Source: an uncultured Saprospiraceae bacterium (GTDB taxonomy: Bacteria > Bacteroidota > Bacteroidia > Chitinophagales > Saprospiraceae). Taken from it: a DNA stretch of 60,442 bases. Shown here one piece after another: positions 44,310 to 54,659 of the stretch. Position numbers and translations under genes: made by a program. Under the pieces are notes generated by a model that saw only the letters and a list, made by a program, of their open reading frames with translations, searched no databases and was not told the DNA's origin. The first letter of the stretch is position 1; each line of letters starts with the position of its first letter. The stretch covers positions 1-60,442 of the forward strand of contig CALCMJ010000036.1 in NCBI GenBank assembly GCA_937967615.1, written 5' to 3'.

Positions 44310-45019
44310 CCAATGAAGTTAAACATAGGGGATTAAAGAAGGTTCTTAAAACTGGATTGAAAATTATTTTCTATTTCATTGCTTTCGCTTTTTTCTATTT
44401 ACTGATAGCTTTTCTATTGTCAAGTATCCCGGTGGCTGGCGAGGCTAACACTAAGGACGATATTGATATTTACATCCTAACAAATGGAATTCATGTCGAC
44501 ATCGTGGTACCCAGCATCACTGATAAATACAATTGGTTTGAAGAGATAGAACATTTGACTTCAGAAGTGGAAATTCCTATGTATAAATACTTGGCCATAG
44601 GATGGGGAGACAAAGGTTTTTATATAAACACACCTACTTGGTCTGACTTAAAGGCATCTACAGCGATAAAAGCATGTTTGGGTCTCAATGGGTCAGCTAT
44701 ACATGCAACGTATTATAAGAGGATGCAGGAAAGTGAAACTTGCAAAAAGATATCAATCAGCGAGGACCAATACGATAGACTTGTAAACTATATTCGGAAT
44801 AGCCTTGAGAAGAACTCAGATGGAAAATTCATAGAGATTAAAAGCAATTCATTTCAAGGAAATATAGATGCATTCTACGAAGCAAAAGGAAGATATAGTA
44901 TATTCAACACATGTAACTCATGGGCTAATAGAGGACTTAAAGTTTCAGGTCAACGTGCCTGTCTGTGGACAGCATTTCAAAATGGAATTTTTTCAAAGTA
45001 TAAAAGAACTGAGAAATGA
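44306..45019 (+). CDS. TIGR02117/DUF2459 family membrane-anchored protein
   Basis: A 237-aa protein with one N-terminal membrane helix (IIFYFIAFAFFYLLIAFLL) and a DUF2459-type domain: ILTNGIHVDIVVP, AIGWGDKGFYINTPTW, NTCNSWANRGLKVSG. The conserved His, Cys-containing NTCN and Trp/Gly pattern hint at a papain-like (NlpC/LRAT) fold, but no activity is known. It overlaps the genes on both sides by 4 bases, forming a tight three-gene operon with the DCC and glycosyltransferase genes. Confidence 0.8.
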   Translation: MTNEVKHRGLKKVLKTGLKIIFYFIAFAFFYLLIAFLLSSIPVAGEANTKDDIDIYILTNGIHVDIVVPSITDKYNWFEEIEHLTSEVEIPMYKYLAIGWGDKGFYINTPTWSDLKASTAIKACLGLNGSAIHATYYKRMQESETCKKISISEDQYDRLVNYIRNSLEKNSDGKFIEIKSNSFQGNIDAFYEAKGRYSIFNTCNSWANRGLKVSGQRACLWTAFQNGIFSKYKRTEK

Positions 45020-46503
45020 GAATTGCTTTCCCCTACTATGCTGTTCCAATACTACTTCTATTTTTTATGCTCCCTTTATTCTTTTTAAACATTACAGGAA
45101 AGCATGGTTGGGGTGGCGACTTTTCACAGTACATTCATCAGGCTATCAATATAGTTGAGAATAAAGCAATTGATGACATAGGCTACATATACAATGAAAA
45201 TCATCCTTCTCTTGCGCCAAGTGCCTACCCAGTAGGCTTTCCAATTCTTCTTGCTCCCGTGTATGCATTCTTTGGGAATAGCATGACTGTCTTTATGATC
45301 TATATGACAATTCTACTTTGTATTTTAGGAGGGCTGTCTTATTTCTTTTTTAGATCAGAGTTCAGTATTCTTGCAAGCTTCTTGGGCATATTCATATTAT
45401 TATACAATCCATGGACTGTAGGTTTTAAGTCCAATGTGTTATCAGATATTCCTTTCACTTTGTTTTTTCTATTGAGCGCAGTATTTTACCTATTCTGGCA
45501 AAATAAAAGATTTGCTGCTGTCATTGGATTCGTTGCTGGGTTTACGATTTTAATCAGACCAATAGGCTATGTTCTCCTTATTGCAATTGTCATGGACAAA
45601 TTGATAAAATTAATTTTAGCCCATTATCAAAAAAACTACACAGTCGAACGTTTAAAAAAGGAAGTAAAAGATGGACTTATAATAATTATCGCAGCATTAA
45701 CAGTAGTCTTTTTATTTCATGAAGTTTTCTTTCCACTGCCTGAAAAAAATAATTACACTGACATTATTACTTCTACAACAAAAATTGACTACTTGAGTAA
45801 GAACGTTAAACATTATGCGGACTTTACTCAATCCTATTTTACATTAAACAAAACATCTTTCTTATCCATATCTAGCTTTTGGGTTTTTTCCTTTATTACC
45901 CTATTAGGAATGATAAGACAGAAAAGGAATACCATATTTCTGCTCTTACTGATACTCGGGATAGTTGGAATTATAATGCTGTTCCCTTATGTCCAAGGTT
46001 TTCGCTATATCTACCCTACTGTTCCATTTATAATCTATTTCTTCTTACATGGTACCAAGAAATTGATTCCAAACAAAAAATATAATCAGCTTTTTCTTGC
46101 CATCTATTTTTTGATTACTCTAATCCTTTACATACCTAAACTTATTGCATTTCAAAAAAGCATAGATTCTAATCACTTAGAATCTGGCCCTCAGGCAAAA
46201 GATGCAATAGAAGCATTTAAATATATTAAAGAGAATGTACCAGAGGATGCCATTCTTGTATTTAATAAACCACGTGTATTAAGTCTGTATACAGACAGAA
46301 GCTGCATGGGGAGTTCATTCAAAGATCCAGACGCATTGCACAGTAAGTTTCTGGAAAAGAATGTTGACTACGTCCTTTTTAATACCTGGGTGGCTAGTTC
46401 TGGTACAAGCGTACATCGTTATGTAAGTAAATACAGGGAAAGTCATCTAGATTCTATATGGTCAAATAAGCGATATAGACTTTTTCAACTTAGGAAAGAA
46501 TAG
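45016..46503 (+). CDS. GT-C fold membrane glycosyltransferase (family 39/ArnT-like)
   Basis: A 495-aa multispanning protein with about ten hydrophobic helices. The first periplasmic loop contains the acidic motif GWGGDFSQYIHQA, typical of PMT/ArnT-like enzymes that use polyprenyl-phosphate sugars, followed by HPSLAPSAYPVGFPILLAP. The C-terminal soluble part (PEDAILVFNKPRVLSLYTDR) is also common in this group. Probably glycosylates a lipid or surface protein. It overlaps the DUF2459 gene by 4 bases. Confidence 0.8.
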   Translation: MRIAFPYYAVPILLLFFMLPLFFLNITGKHGWGGDFSQYIHQAINIVENKAIDDIGYIYNENHPSLAPSAYPVGFPILLAPVYAFFGNSMTVFMIYMTILLCILGGLSYFFFRSEFSILASFLGIFILLYNPWTVGFKSNVLSDIPFTLFFLLSAVFYLFWQNKRFAAVIGFVAGFTILIRPIGYVLLIAIVMDKLIKLILAHYQKNYTVERLKKEVKDGLIIIIAALTVVFLFHEVFFPLPEKNNYTDIITSTTKIDYLSKNVKHYADFTQSYFTLNKTSFLSISSFWVFSFITLLGMIRQKRNTIFLLLLILGIVGIIMLFPYVQGFRYIYPTVPFIIYFFLHGTKKLIPNKKYNQLFLAIYFLITLILYIPKLIAFQKSIDSNHLESGPQAKDAIEAFKYIKENVPEDAILVFNKPRVLSLYTDRSCMGSSFKDPDALHSKFLEKNVDYVLFNTWVASSGTSVHRYVSKYRESHLDSIWSNKRYRLFQLRKE

Positions 46504-46591
46504 CTAATAAATTAAGAAAGAATAGTGAAGCCTTTAATAGATGTTGTAAATTCAGCTACAATGGACACAGACCAATGCTACGGTACGTCAA

Positions 46592-46930
46592 ATGATAAAA
46601 CAGGAATATTCTAAAGAAGACATTCTAGTTAAAGTTGCAAATCCATATTATGGAGAGACTGCTCTTGAAGAACAGCTCGAAAAATACGAGTATTACAATG
46701 AGCCCATTAAAGGTGATGAAAAAATATTACTTACATCTTTCGCTTGGATATGTATTGTAATTGGTATTATTTATTTCATAATAAACATGAATGATCCACC
46801 TAGAAGCTTCATTAAGATTCTTCTTGGTCTTCTTTTCACTGGTCTGTCTCTTCTTTACTTCTCACGAAGAACGAGATCAGATATTGATCAATCCAAAATA
46901 GGCAATCTTAAAAAATGGCTGGACAAATAA
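46592..46930 (+). CDS. Hypothetical protein with two membrane helices
   Basis: A 112-aa protein with a charged N-terminal half and two hydrophobic helices (SFAWICIVIGIIYFIINM and IKILLGLLFTGLSLLYF). No family recognised. It stands alone between the glycosyltransferase and a lipoprotein gene. Confidence 0.5.
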   Translation: MIKQEYSKEDILVKVANPYYGETALEEQLEKYEYYNEPIKGDEKILLTSFAWICIVIGIIYFIINMNDPPRSFIKILLGLLFTGLSLLYFSRRTRSDIDQSKIGNLKKWLDK

Positions 46931-47106
46931 TATTTATTCTTGCACTTTACATGCAAGCGCAAACCAACCATAAACTATTCATTTAAAATAAAGAAAGAGA
47001 ATTCTTGTTAATGAATTGTCAAGTCATTGTTAATACGTGCTGACCATGATTCCATTGGATATACTTTAAATAACTTTAACAAAAGAAGATTAAAGGCTAG
47101 CTAATA

Positions 47107-47667
47107 ATGAAATCAAAAAGTATCGTTCACATAAACACTGCGCGCTTTAAAAATTTATTAATATTTACGATTCTTTTTACAACACTGAATTCGTGTCAAA
47201 ATTCTTCAAATACTGTAGAGGAATACCCTCGAATGATCGGAGACATTTCTTACGATGAAACAATCGATAACCCGAATTTTAAACTATGCTACAATGATAG
47301 TTTGGCAGTTCAGTATTACGCTTTAACAAAAGTCCTAGGTGGAAAACCCTATGAAAACGAAAAGTATCAAGTACAAAAAATATTTGATGAACAATATCAT
47401 CATGAAAAAGTAAAAAAAGAAAGTGGGCTTTTAAGAATAAGATTTATCGTGAATTGTCAAGGTATATCGGGTAGATTTAGAGTCATTGGAATGGACGAAA
47501 TGTATAAAGAAAAAGAATTCGATTCTTCTATTGTAAATCAGCTGTTGCGTATAACTCAGAATCAAATAAAGTGGAAATCACTTAAAGCGGTAAACGTAGA
47601 AAGGGATTATTATATGTACCTAACATTTAAGATTGAATTTGGAGAAATAATTGAAATATTACCATGA
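47107..47667 (+). CDS. Hypothetical lipoprotein with a TonB-C-like region
   Basis: A 186-aa protein with a long N-region and an SPII signal (LLIFTILFTTLNSC). The mature part (LLRIRFIVNCQGISGRFRVIGMDE, NQIKWKSLKAV, YYMYLTFKIEFG) has the strand pattern of a TonB C-terminal-like domain, often seen in Bacteroidota secreted proteins. Function unknown. It overlaps the TPR gene by 4 bases, so the two are coupled. Confidence 0.6.
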   Translation: MKSKSIVHINTARFKNLLIFTILFTTLNSCQNSSNTVEEYPRMIGDISYDETIDNPNFKLCYNDSLAVQYYALTKVLGGKPYENEKYQVQKIFDEQYHHEKVKKESGLLRIRFIVNCQGISGRFRVIGMDEMYKEKEFDSSIVNQLLRITQNQIKWKSLKAVNVERDYYMYLTFKIEFGEIIEILP

Positions 47668-48500
47668 GATATAAATTTATAATCGCCTTTATCTTGGGAT
47701 CAGTATATACTACAATTACGGCTGCTCAAGACAATTGCAATGTTTTTCTGTGGGAAGGTGATTCTTGCCGTTACGAGGCTTGTAAATTTCTTGACGATGC
47801 ACCTAGCTATTTTCAGTTAAGAAAGGAGTATCATCAGATTAAAGATAAAGCCATTGACATCTGCCCTAAATATGGCATGCCATATAAACATAAATCAACT
47901 GCATATCTAAAAACTGGAGATTTCATCAACTGGAAGATTTTAATTGACAAAGCGGTCGAACTAAACCCTAAGCAACATTTAGATTATAGAGGCTGGTGTA
48001 GGTTTCAGTTTTTCAGGGACTATAAAGGAGCCATTGCAGATATTGAAGAATTAGAAAGTATTACAAACCACGATATCGGTTATTGTCAAAATGGGGATTA
48101 CCATCTGAGCATAGCAAAAGGTCTTTGTTATAAAATGATTGGTGAGAAAACAAAAGCAATTCAAATCATAAAAGATCAAATCGATAAAGAAGCATCTTCC
48201 TCAGGCTTGTATGACCATCTCCATTTAGGTGTTTTATATTTAGAAACCAATGATTTAGAAAGTGCAATTAAAGCATTGATGAAACAATTAGAAATTAACG
48301 AATTAGCTGAAGCTTACTATTATTTAGCATTGACTTACAAAAAAATGCATAAACAGGAACAATACTTAAGAAGTATTCAAAAAGCGAAAAAACTCTACGA
48401 GTCGTCAACTTACATGCTCGACCCATATACACATCACGTCGATAAAATATATTTAAAAGATATCCAAAATGAACTCGACAAGATTCACATATTGAAATAA
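47664..48500 (+). CDS. TPR-repeat secreted protein
   Basis: A 278-aa protein with a signal peptide (IIAFILGSVYTTITAAQ) and helix pairs of the tetratricopeptide type (AYLKTGDFINWKILIDKAVELNPK, LHLGVLYLETNDLESAIKALMKQLEIN, AEAYYYLALTYKKMHK). Probably a periplasmic protein-protein interaction adaptor. It begins inside the stop of the preceding lipoprotein gene. Confidence 0.7.
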   Translation: MRYKFIIAFILGSVYTTITAAQDNCNVFLWEGDSCRYEACKFLDDAPSYFQLRKEYHQIKDKAIDICPKYGMPYKHKSTAYLKTGDFINWKILIDKAVELNPKQHLDYRGWCRFQFFRDYKGAIADIEELESITNHDIGYCQNGDYHLSIAKGLCYKMIGEKTKAIQIIKDQIDKEASSSGLYDHLHLGVLYLETNDLESAIKALMKQLEINELAEAYYYLALTYKKMHKQEQYLRSIQKAKKLYESSTYMLDPYTHHVDKIYLKDIQNELDKIHILK

Positions 48501-48579
48501 AAGAAGACTAAAGAATGCTAGAATGTGGCAATAAGTAAGAATACATATCTCCGCAGTTTTTATTATAGCTAGTCTTTAC

Positions 48580-48660
48580 ATGGAAATGTTTGCGGGACTG
48601 TGGATATTACTCTTGCCCATAGGTATCTTAGGATTCCTTGGCTTAAAAACTATAGCCTAG
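48580..48660 (+). CDS. Possible 26-aa single-helix microprotein
   Basis: A short frame, MEMFAGLWILLLPIGILGF plus LGLKTIA, of almost pure transmembrane character, ending TAG. It lies between the TPR gene and the convergent prfB. It might be a real small membrane protein or a gene remnant; there is no promoter or SD support. Confidence 0.25.
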   Translation: MEMFAGLWILLLPIGILGFLGLKTIA

Positions 48661-48670
48661 CAATTAAGAA

Positions 48671-49748
48671 TTAGCCATTCCACATTAAGAAGGCTTTCAG
48701 AAAACCATAAAGATCTCCATTCAAAACAGCATCTGTATTTCTGTTTTCGAAACCTGTTCTATGATCTTTCACTCTCCTATCATCAAGGACATAAGAACGT
48801 ATTTGGGACCCCCACTCGTTTTTCATTTTTCCAGACTCAATTTTATTTTTTTCTGCAGCCTTCTTCTTAATTTCCAACTCATAAAGACGAGATTTAAGCA
48901 TTGTGATTGCTTTTTCTCTATTGAGGTGTTGGGATCGTTCTTGTTGGCATTCTACGACAAGTCCAGACGGAAGGTGTCTGACTCGTACTGCTGATTCAGT
49001 TTTATTTACATGCTGCCCTCCAGCGCCACTTGCTCTGAATGTATCCCAGTCCAAGTCAGCTGGATTTACTTCTACTTCAATTGAATTATCTATTAGAGGA
49101 TGTACAAAGACAGATGCAAAAGAGGTCATTCGTTTTCCCTGTGCGTTAAATGGACTTATACGTACAAGTCTGTGTACTCCGTTTTCTCCTTTCAGCATCC
49201 CATAAGCATACTCCCCTTTTATTTCCAGTTCAACTGACTTTATACCAGCAACATCCCCATTCACTCTATTCAACTCTGCAACTTTATAATTTGTTTTCTC
49301 TCCATGCATTACATACATTCTGTAGAGCATCTCTACCCAATCGCAAGCTTCAGTCCCACCTGCACCAGCGTTTATCTCTAAGATAGCGGAGAGTTCGTCT
49401 TCTTCTTGATCTAGAGTGGATCTGAATTCAACGTCTTCAATAATATTTAGGGCTTTTTCATAAACGCTTTGCGTTTCTTCTTCTGAGCTTTCTCCTGCTT
49501 GTTGGAATTCAAAAAAGACTTCAACTTCACCTACAGAAGATTCCACTTGATTATAATCCTCAAGCCACTTCTTACTAAGTTTAATTTCTTTTAATATGAG
49601 TTCTGCCTCCTTTGGTTTATTCCAGAATTCTGGATCTGAGGCCTTCATTTCCTTGTCTTCTATCTCTTGCTTACGTTTTTCAACGTCAAAGATATCTCCC
49701 TAATAATGCAAGTCTATTTTGTAGATCTTTCAGCTGCTCTGATGTCAT
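48671..49748 (-). CDS. prfB: Peptide chain release factor 2 (with programmed +1 frameshift)
   Basis: The full gene starts at the ATG at 49748: 20 codons (MTSEQLKDLQNRLALLGRYL), then an in-frame UGA, a +1 shift, and the main frame to 48671, giving 358 aa. The joined protein reads GRYLDVEKRKQEIEDKEM then KASDPEFWN, the usual RF2 N-terminus. Recognition motif SPF (full-length residues 198-200) identifies RF2 (UGA/UAA); catalytic GGQ is at 243-245. A start at 49648 would lose 33 residues. RF2 abundance itself regulates the shift. Confidence 0.95.
49685..49700 (-). promoter_or_regulatory. prfB programmed +1 ribosomal frameshift site
   Basis: Minus-strand GGGAGATATCTTTGAC: SD-like GGGAG, then CUU-UGA-C, the conserved slippery site. 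CUU is codon 20; skipping the first U of UGA gives GAC (Asp). Confidence 0.93.
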
Positions 49749-49766
49749 GCATTCTCTCTTTACAAA

Positions 49767-50663
49767 TTAATAATATACATCAGTAACATCCATGTAGAAT
49801 GCTAATGTTGAATTTGCGGGAATCACACCGCTGCCCTTTTCACCATAAGCCAGCTCCGGTGGAATTACTACAAGCGCCTTAGTGCCTTCTTTCATTTCAA
49901 GCAATGCTCTTTCCCACCCTTGTATAACAGAATTTGAACCCACATTTACGCCGTAAGGCCTTCCATATTTATAGCTGTTATCAAAACATCTTCCACCCAT
50001 GAGGTATCCAAAATAATGTATTTCAGCAAGTTGACCGCTTTTAATTTTTTCACCTGTACCTTCTTCTATAATATATAGAGACAGCCCATCGCCTAGGGCA
50101 ATTGACTTACCATCAAACTTTCCCGCCTTGTGATCATTTAAAAACAGACCATACTCTTGAAGCTTTTCCTTTTCTTGGCTTTTTATAAGTTCCATCTTTT
50201 CTTCTGCGATCTTATTATCAGCATCTACTCTAGCCTTAAAATCTTCTGCGCTCATCACTTCTTTTGCTGCAATTACATATTGCAAGTAACTGCTTTCTTC
50301 AAAACCAGGAGCAGGAGCCTTTAACGAGTCTGCAGGTATAAAAATTGAAAGGCTGTCACCAGCTCCCATTAAACGCAAACAATCCATAACAGGATTAGCT
50401 GGCCCACCTATTCCTTCAGCGGTAATTTGTGCTGATGGTTTAGTAGGTGCATTTCTCATATTTTGAATTACTTCTCCCTTATCATCAAGCATATCAATAT
50501 CAAATATAATCTGATCGCCTACTTGAGCAACAGGTCCATCCACATCAGTATGAAAGGAATACTTATATCCAGATGCTGTCATTCCATCTGAACTTGAATT
50601 TTCTCCTGACTTACAAGCGAATAATCCAATGATCACAAAAAACAATAGTGTTTTATTAAACAT
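49767..50663 (-). CDS. FKBP-type peptidyl-prolyl cis-trans isomerase, lipoprotein
   Basis: A 298-aa lipoprotein (SPII signal MFNKTLLFFVIIGLFAC). The C-terminal FKBP domain (about 205-298) has the family blocks GQLAEIHYFGYLMGGRCFDNSY, VIQGWERALLEMKEGTKALVVIPPELAYGEKG and STLAFYMDV. An N-terminal region (about 35-145) resembles a second, degenerate FKBP domain. It would speed proline isomerisation in the periplasm. Overlaps the DHH gene by 8 bases and is probably co-transcribed with it. Confidence 0.88.
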   Translation of the reverse strand: MFNKTLLFFVIIGLFACKSGENSSSDGMTASGYKYSFHTDVDGPVAQVGDQIIFDIDMLDDKGEVIQNMRNAPTKPSAQITAEGIGGPANPVMDCLRLMGAGDSLSIFIPADSLKAPAPGFEESSYLQYVIAAKEVMSAEDFKARVDADNKIAEEKMELIKSQEKEKLQEYGLFLNDHKAGKFDGKSIALGDGLSLYIIEEGTGEKIKSGQLAEIHYFGYLMGGRCFDNSYKYGRPYGVNVGSNSVIQGWERALLEMKEGTKALVVIPPELAYGEKGSGVIPANSTLAFYMDVTDVYY

Positions 50664-51654
50664 TAACTGAGTATTTAGGTAGTACTTTTTTAAATCTTTG
50701 AATCACATCTTCTAATTTAGCATACGCTGAACCTCCTGATGCATTTTTATGGCCGCCTCCATTAAAATGGTTTCTAGCAATCTCTTGCACAGAAATATCT
50801 CCTTTTGAACGGAGTGATAATTTTACGATGGTTGGTTGTTCTGTGATAAAGGCCGCAATCTTTATTCCCTCAATCATCAAAATATGATTTACAATCCCTT
50901 CAGTATCTCCTCGTGAAATCGCAAAATCTTTATAATCCTGCCTTGTAAGATGAATTATACCTGCTTGAAATTCTGGTAAAATCTCCATCCGATTTGCAAG
51001 ACAATGTCCCAGTAACTCTAGCTGCTTTTTCTGCATAGAGTTAAAAATCTTGTCTTGAATATAATAATCATCAACCCCTGCAGCTTTTAACTTTGCTGCT
51101 GTATTATAGGTTCGCGGATTTGTTGAATATTTAAAAGAACCTGTGTCAGTGATGAGTCCCACAAATAGTGCTTCCCCCATATCCACAGTCATCCTCTTCT
51201 CTTGCTCCATATCTGCAATAAATTGATAGACAAGTTCTGCCGTAGAACTTGCCGTAGGATCTGAGAAGATAATATCTGCGAAAGGTTCAGGATCTAAATG
51301 GTGATCAATCAGACATTTCTTTGCAGAAGCATCAGATATCATTTGTGCCATCTTATCTACTCTATCCAATGAATTAAAGTCCAAGCAAAAAATCAAGCTT
51401 GCATTTTTAATTGCTTCTTCACATACATCTGGCACTAGATCAAATACTATAGATTCGTCCACCTTATTTAAGAATCCGAAAACAGGAGGATATTCACTTG
51501 GCAAAATAAGTTTGACATTATGATTATATGTTTCCAAAAAATGCTTGAGCCCAAGACTTGAACCTATGGCATCTCCGTCCGGATTCCGGTGCGTGATGAT
51601 TACCGTATTTTGCGGAAAATCTAATAATGCTTTTATTTCTTCAATTTCGTTCAT
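50656..51654 (-). CDS. DHH-family phosphoesterase, NrnA-like (oligoribonuclease/pAp phosphatase)
   Basis: A 332-aa DHH/DHHA1 protein. Motif I is THRNPDGDAIGSSLGL, motif III is the DHH signature in CLIDHHLDP, and the DHHA1 domain ends with GGGHKNASGGSA. NrnA-type enzymes degrade short RNA oligomers and dephosphorylate pAp; a member here is a good candidate for that role. It is 12 bases downstream of ndk and overlaps the FKBP gene. Confidence 0.88.
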   Translation of the reverse strand: MNEIEEIKALLDFPQNTVIITHRNPDGDAIGSSLGLKHFLETYNHNVKLILPSEYPPVFGFLNKVDESIVFDLVPDVCEEAIKNASLIFCLDFNSLDRVDKMAQMISDASAKKCLIDHHLDPEPFADIIFSDPTASSTAELVYQFIADMEQEKRMTVDMGEALFVGLITDTGSFKYSTNPRTYNTAAKLKAAGVDDYYIQDKIFNSMQKKQLELLGHCLANRMEILPEFQAGIIHLTRQDYKDFAISRGDTEGIVNHILMIEGIKIAAFITEQPTIVKLSLRSKGDISVQEIARNHFNGGGHKNASGGSAYAKLEDVIQRFKKVLPKYSVNV

Positions 51655-51666
51655 TCAGAACTTGTG

Positions 51667-52086
51667 TTAAAACTTTTCTGTTCCTGCAAAATGGAAAGAT
51701 CCTTCAATAGCTGCGTTTTCATCAGAGTCAGCTCCATGCACTGCATTCTCTCCTATGTTAGTCGCATATTTTGCTCTTATCGTTCCTTCGGCTGCTTCTG
51801 AAGGGTTGGTTGCACCTATCAGTTTTCTAAAGTCTTCAACTGCATTCTCTTTTTCAAGAATAGCAGCAACGATAGGACCTGAAGACATAAATTCTACTAA
51901 TTCGCCATAGAATGGTCTTTCTTTATGTACTGCGTAGAATTCTCCAGCCTTTTCTGCACTTAGCTTAGTATACTTCATTGCTACGATTCTAAAACCTGCT
52001 GCATTCATCATCTGCAGGATATTCCCAATATTACCAGCTTTCACTGCATCTGGCTTAATCATAGTAAATGTTCTGTTTCCTGACAT
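51667..52086 (-). CDS. ndk: Nucleoside diphosphate kinase
   Basis: I take the ATG at 52086 (139 aa), which gives [15 protein letters not shown] and a normal length; an ATG at 52131 lies upstream of the promoter box. The phosphorylated His117 is in NAVHGADS, and the [14 protein letters not shown] block is conserved. It balances NTP pools by moving gamma-phosphates. An exact -7 box precedes it. Confidence 0.95.
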   Translation of the reverse strand: MSGNRTFTMIKPDAVKAGNIGNILQMMNAAGFRIVAMKYTKLSAEKAGEFYAVHKERPFYGELVEFMSSGPIVAAILEKENAVEDFRKLIGATNPSEAAEGTIRAKYATNIGENAVHGADSDENAAIEGSFHFAGTEKF

Positions 52087-52108
52087 TATCTTAAATTTTA
52101 ATGAGCTG

Positions 52109-52116
52109 CAAATGTA
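52109..52116 (-). promoter_or_regulatory. -7 promoter element of ndk
   Basis: Minus-strand TACATTTG matches TAnnTTTG exactly, 23 bases before the ndk ATG at 52086. Supports the short start. Confidence 0.5.
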
Positions 52117-52205
52117 GTATTTTCTTGACAAATACTAAGCCTCTATAAATCCTCTATATTCCTAATAGAAACTGTAAGTTTTGCAGAACTGCTTGCTGGA
52201 GACTG

Positions 52206-54584
52206 TTAAAACTCTACAATCGTGATCCCCACACCTCCATTTTCCTCAGAAGGGTGGTAAACTTTTTTAATATCGTTGTACTCTTTAAGTTTTTTACCCA
52301 CTACTTTACGAAGGATTCCTGAACCTATTCCATGCACAATTTCAAGTCGGTTTGCATTTGAGATGAGCGCATTATCTATAAATTCCTGTACAGTATCCAA
52401 AGCATCTTTTGCTAAATACCCCCTTATATCTAGTTTCGTTTCTAGATGCGAATTGTTTTTTACAAGATCCTTATTTATACTCTTCTTAGGATTAAGTTGT
52501 ATGGGTTTTCCCGCAGGCAATAGCTCATCTAATTTAACGGACATATTCATAGTCCCCATAATGACCTCAGCTTTATTTTTCTTTATTGAAGCAATCTCAG
52601 CGATGCTCCCGCCAGATCGTAAACGCACAAAATCACCCACTTTAAAATCTTTAGGATCTATCTTTTTAGCATAGTAAAGTTCTTCCTTCATTGGAGTAAT
52701 CGCCGCACCTAAGTTTTTCTTTTCTTCACGCAGGGTATTCGATAATTTCTTAGCTCCTTCAAGGTCTTGCTTCTCCCTTAATTCTTTAATTATCTTTTGT
52801 ACTTCCTTATCTGCATCCGCAGCATCGTATAGTAATTTTTCCTTTGTCTCCAATTTTATCTTTTTACGGCGCAATTCCAGTTCACCATGCATTTGCTCAT
52901 AGTTCTTGATCAGCCTTTTCAAAGAATCTTCTTTATTAATGATCTTGGCCATTTTCTCTTCTAGTTCTTTCTTTTCTGCAACAAGATCTACAAGGAGTTT
53001 GTCTATCGCATTATTGTCCTCCCCTGTTCGTTTACGTGCATAATTTAAGATAGAATCTTCTAGTCCAGTCTTCTTAGCAATTTCAAAAGCAAAAGAGGAG
53101 CCTGGCTTCCCAATCATAAGTTGGTATGCTGGCTTAAGTTCTTTTTTATCAAACCGCATTGCAGCATTGAGTATGCCTTTCGTTTTATGGGCGTACATTT
53201 TCAGATTTGAATAATGTGTGGTGATGATTCCAAATGCGTTTTTCTTCCTAAATGCATCTAGGAAGGATTCTGCTATTGCTCCCCCAATTTTGGGATCAGT
53301 ACCTGAGCCAAATTCATCGATTAGAATTAAGGAGCGTTTATTAATATTATCCAATGTATCTTTCATCCGTTTTAAATGACCACTGTAGGTACTTAAATCA
53401 TCTTCAACGGATTGCGAATCACCTATATCTGTAAAGATACTGTGAAAAACTCCTACCGTAGAACGTGGATCTAGCGGCACGAGCATCCCTGCATGCAACA
53501 TAAGGACGATAAGACCTATTGACTTAAGTGTAATAGACTTGCCCCCAGCATTGGGTCCGCTTATCAAGAGCATCTTATTTTCTTTATCCAGTTTCAGGTC
53601 AAAGGGAACAGTTACAAGGTTCAACCCAGAATTCTTAATATACAGCAGTGGGTGAAAGGCGGTAACAAGATCAAGAATAGGTTCCTTTTGCACTCCAGGC
53701 TTTTGTCCATTGTAGCTTAGTGAAAATTTTGCTTTTGCCTGAATAAGATCTAGTCGAATGATAATCTTTTCCCAAAGCTCAATATCTTCTGCATACGGCC
53801 TAAGGTCATCACAAAGCACCTTTATAATTTTATAAATCTCTTGCTTCTTCTTGAGTTCCAATTCAAAGAGTTGGTTGTTGCTCAATACGATTTCTTCTGG
53901 TTCTATGAAAACAGTTTTCCCTGAAGCAGATTCATCGTGAATTATTCCTCCTACTTTTCTTTTATTCTCAGAAGACACACTTAAGACTCTTCTTCCATTT
54001 TTAATCGTCTCATTATTCTCTGTCAAGTAGCCATTCTTTTTCAGCACTTTTAGTCTATCTGCGAAGATAGATGCGATCTCACGTTCTTTGGCTCTTATTT
54101 TTTTATACACACTCGCAAGTTCAGGGGAAGCATCTGGTCTCACTTTGCCTTCTTCATCAAATATCTTAGATACAAGTTCGCTTAAGCGTTTCTCAATTTC
54201 TATTTGAGCTGCGATTGCAGACAGTGACGGAAATAGATTTTTAAATTCTCCTGTAAGTTGATTTCTTAGGTTTGCACATATCGTAATAATGGTATGAATT
54301 CTAAAAATGGCTTCCCTATCTAACACGTAGCCCTCCTTCCTTAAATACTTAAGATCTTCAACAACGGATTCATACGCGTAAATACTTAGATGATTTCTTT
54401 GTTCAAGAGAGTTTTTAAATTCCTCTATTTCTGTAAGTACGGCGGTGATTTTATCAGGATTGTTGTAAAACTTAAGGTTCGCAACCCTCTCCACTGCGGG
54501 TTCGCCCACGCAATAGGCTGAAAGGAGGTTTAAGACCTTATCAAATTCTAAGAGTTGTTGTATGTCTTCAGGATATAATTGCAT
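52206..54584 (-). CDS. mutS2: MutS2 family endonuclease/ribosome rescue ATPase
   Basis: A 792-aa MutS2. It has the ABC-type Walker [19 protein letters not shown], Walker [12 protein letters not shown], a coiled-coil after the ATPase, a KOW-like segment ([13 protein letters not shown]) and a C-terminal Smr nuclease domain ([33 protein letters not shown]). MutS2 acts in recombination control and, in other bacteria, splitting collided ribosomes. Divergent from aroC. Confidence 0.93.
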   Translation of the reverse strand: MQLYPEDIQQLLEFDKVLNLLSAYCVGEPAVERVANLKFYNNPDKITAVLTEIEEFKNSLEQRNHLSIYAYESVVEDLKYLRKEGYVLDREAIFRIHTIITICANLRNQLTGEFKNLFPSLSAIAAQIEIEKRLSELVSKIFDEEGKVRPDASPELASVYKKIRAKEREIASIFADRLKVLKKNGYLTENNETIKNGRRVLSVSSENKRKVGGIIHDESASGKTVFIEPEEIVLSNNQLFELELKKKQEIYKIIKVLCDDLRPYAEDIELWEKIIIRLDLIQAKAKFSLSYNGQKPGVQKEPILDLVTAFHPLLYIKNSGLNLVTVPFDLKLDKENKMLLISGPNAGGKSITLKSIGLIVLMLHAGMLVPLDPRSTVGVFHSIFTDIGDSQSVEDDLSTYSGHLKRMKDTLDNINKRSLILIDEFGSGTDPKIGGAIAESFLDAFRKKNAFGIITTHYSNLKMYAHKTKGILNAAMRFDKKELKPAYQLMIGKPGSSFAFEIAKKTGLEDSILNYARKRTGEDNNAIDKLLVDLVAEKKELEEKMAKIINKEDSLKRLIKNYEQMHGELELRRKKIKLETKEKLLYDAADADKEVQKIIKELREKQDLEGAKKLSNTLREEKKNLGAAITPMKEELYYAKKIDPKDFKVGDFVRLRSGGSIAEIASIKKNKAEVIMGTMNMSVKLDELLPAGKPIQLNPKKSINKDLVKNNSHLETKLDIRGYLAKDALDTVQEFIDNALISNANRLEIVHGIGSGILRKVVGKKLKEYNDIKKVYHPSEENGGVGITIVEF

Positions 54585-54659
54585 CTCAATATAATGCCAA
54601 CTGTGAAAAGCTTACTTTTGTTCTGCAAATATATTGTTAAGTTTATTATTACTATTGTA

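Noticed and set aside
44868-45158. 96-codon plus-strand frame across DUF2459/glycosyltransferase boundary
   Set aside because: Overlaps two real overlapping genes in another frame.
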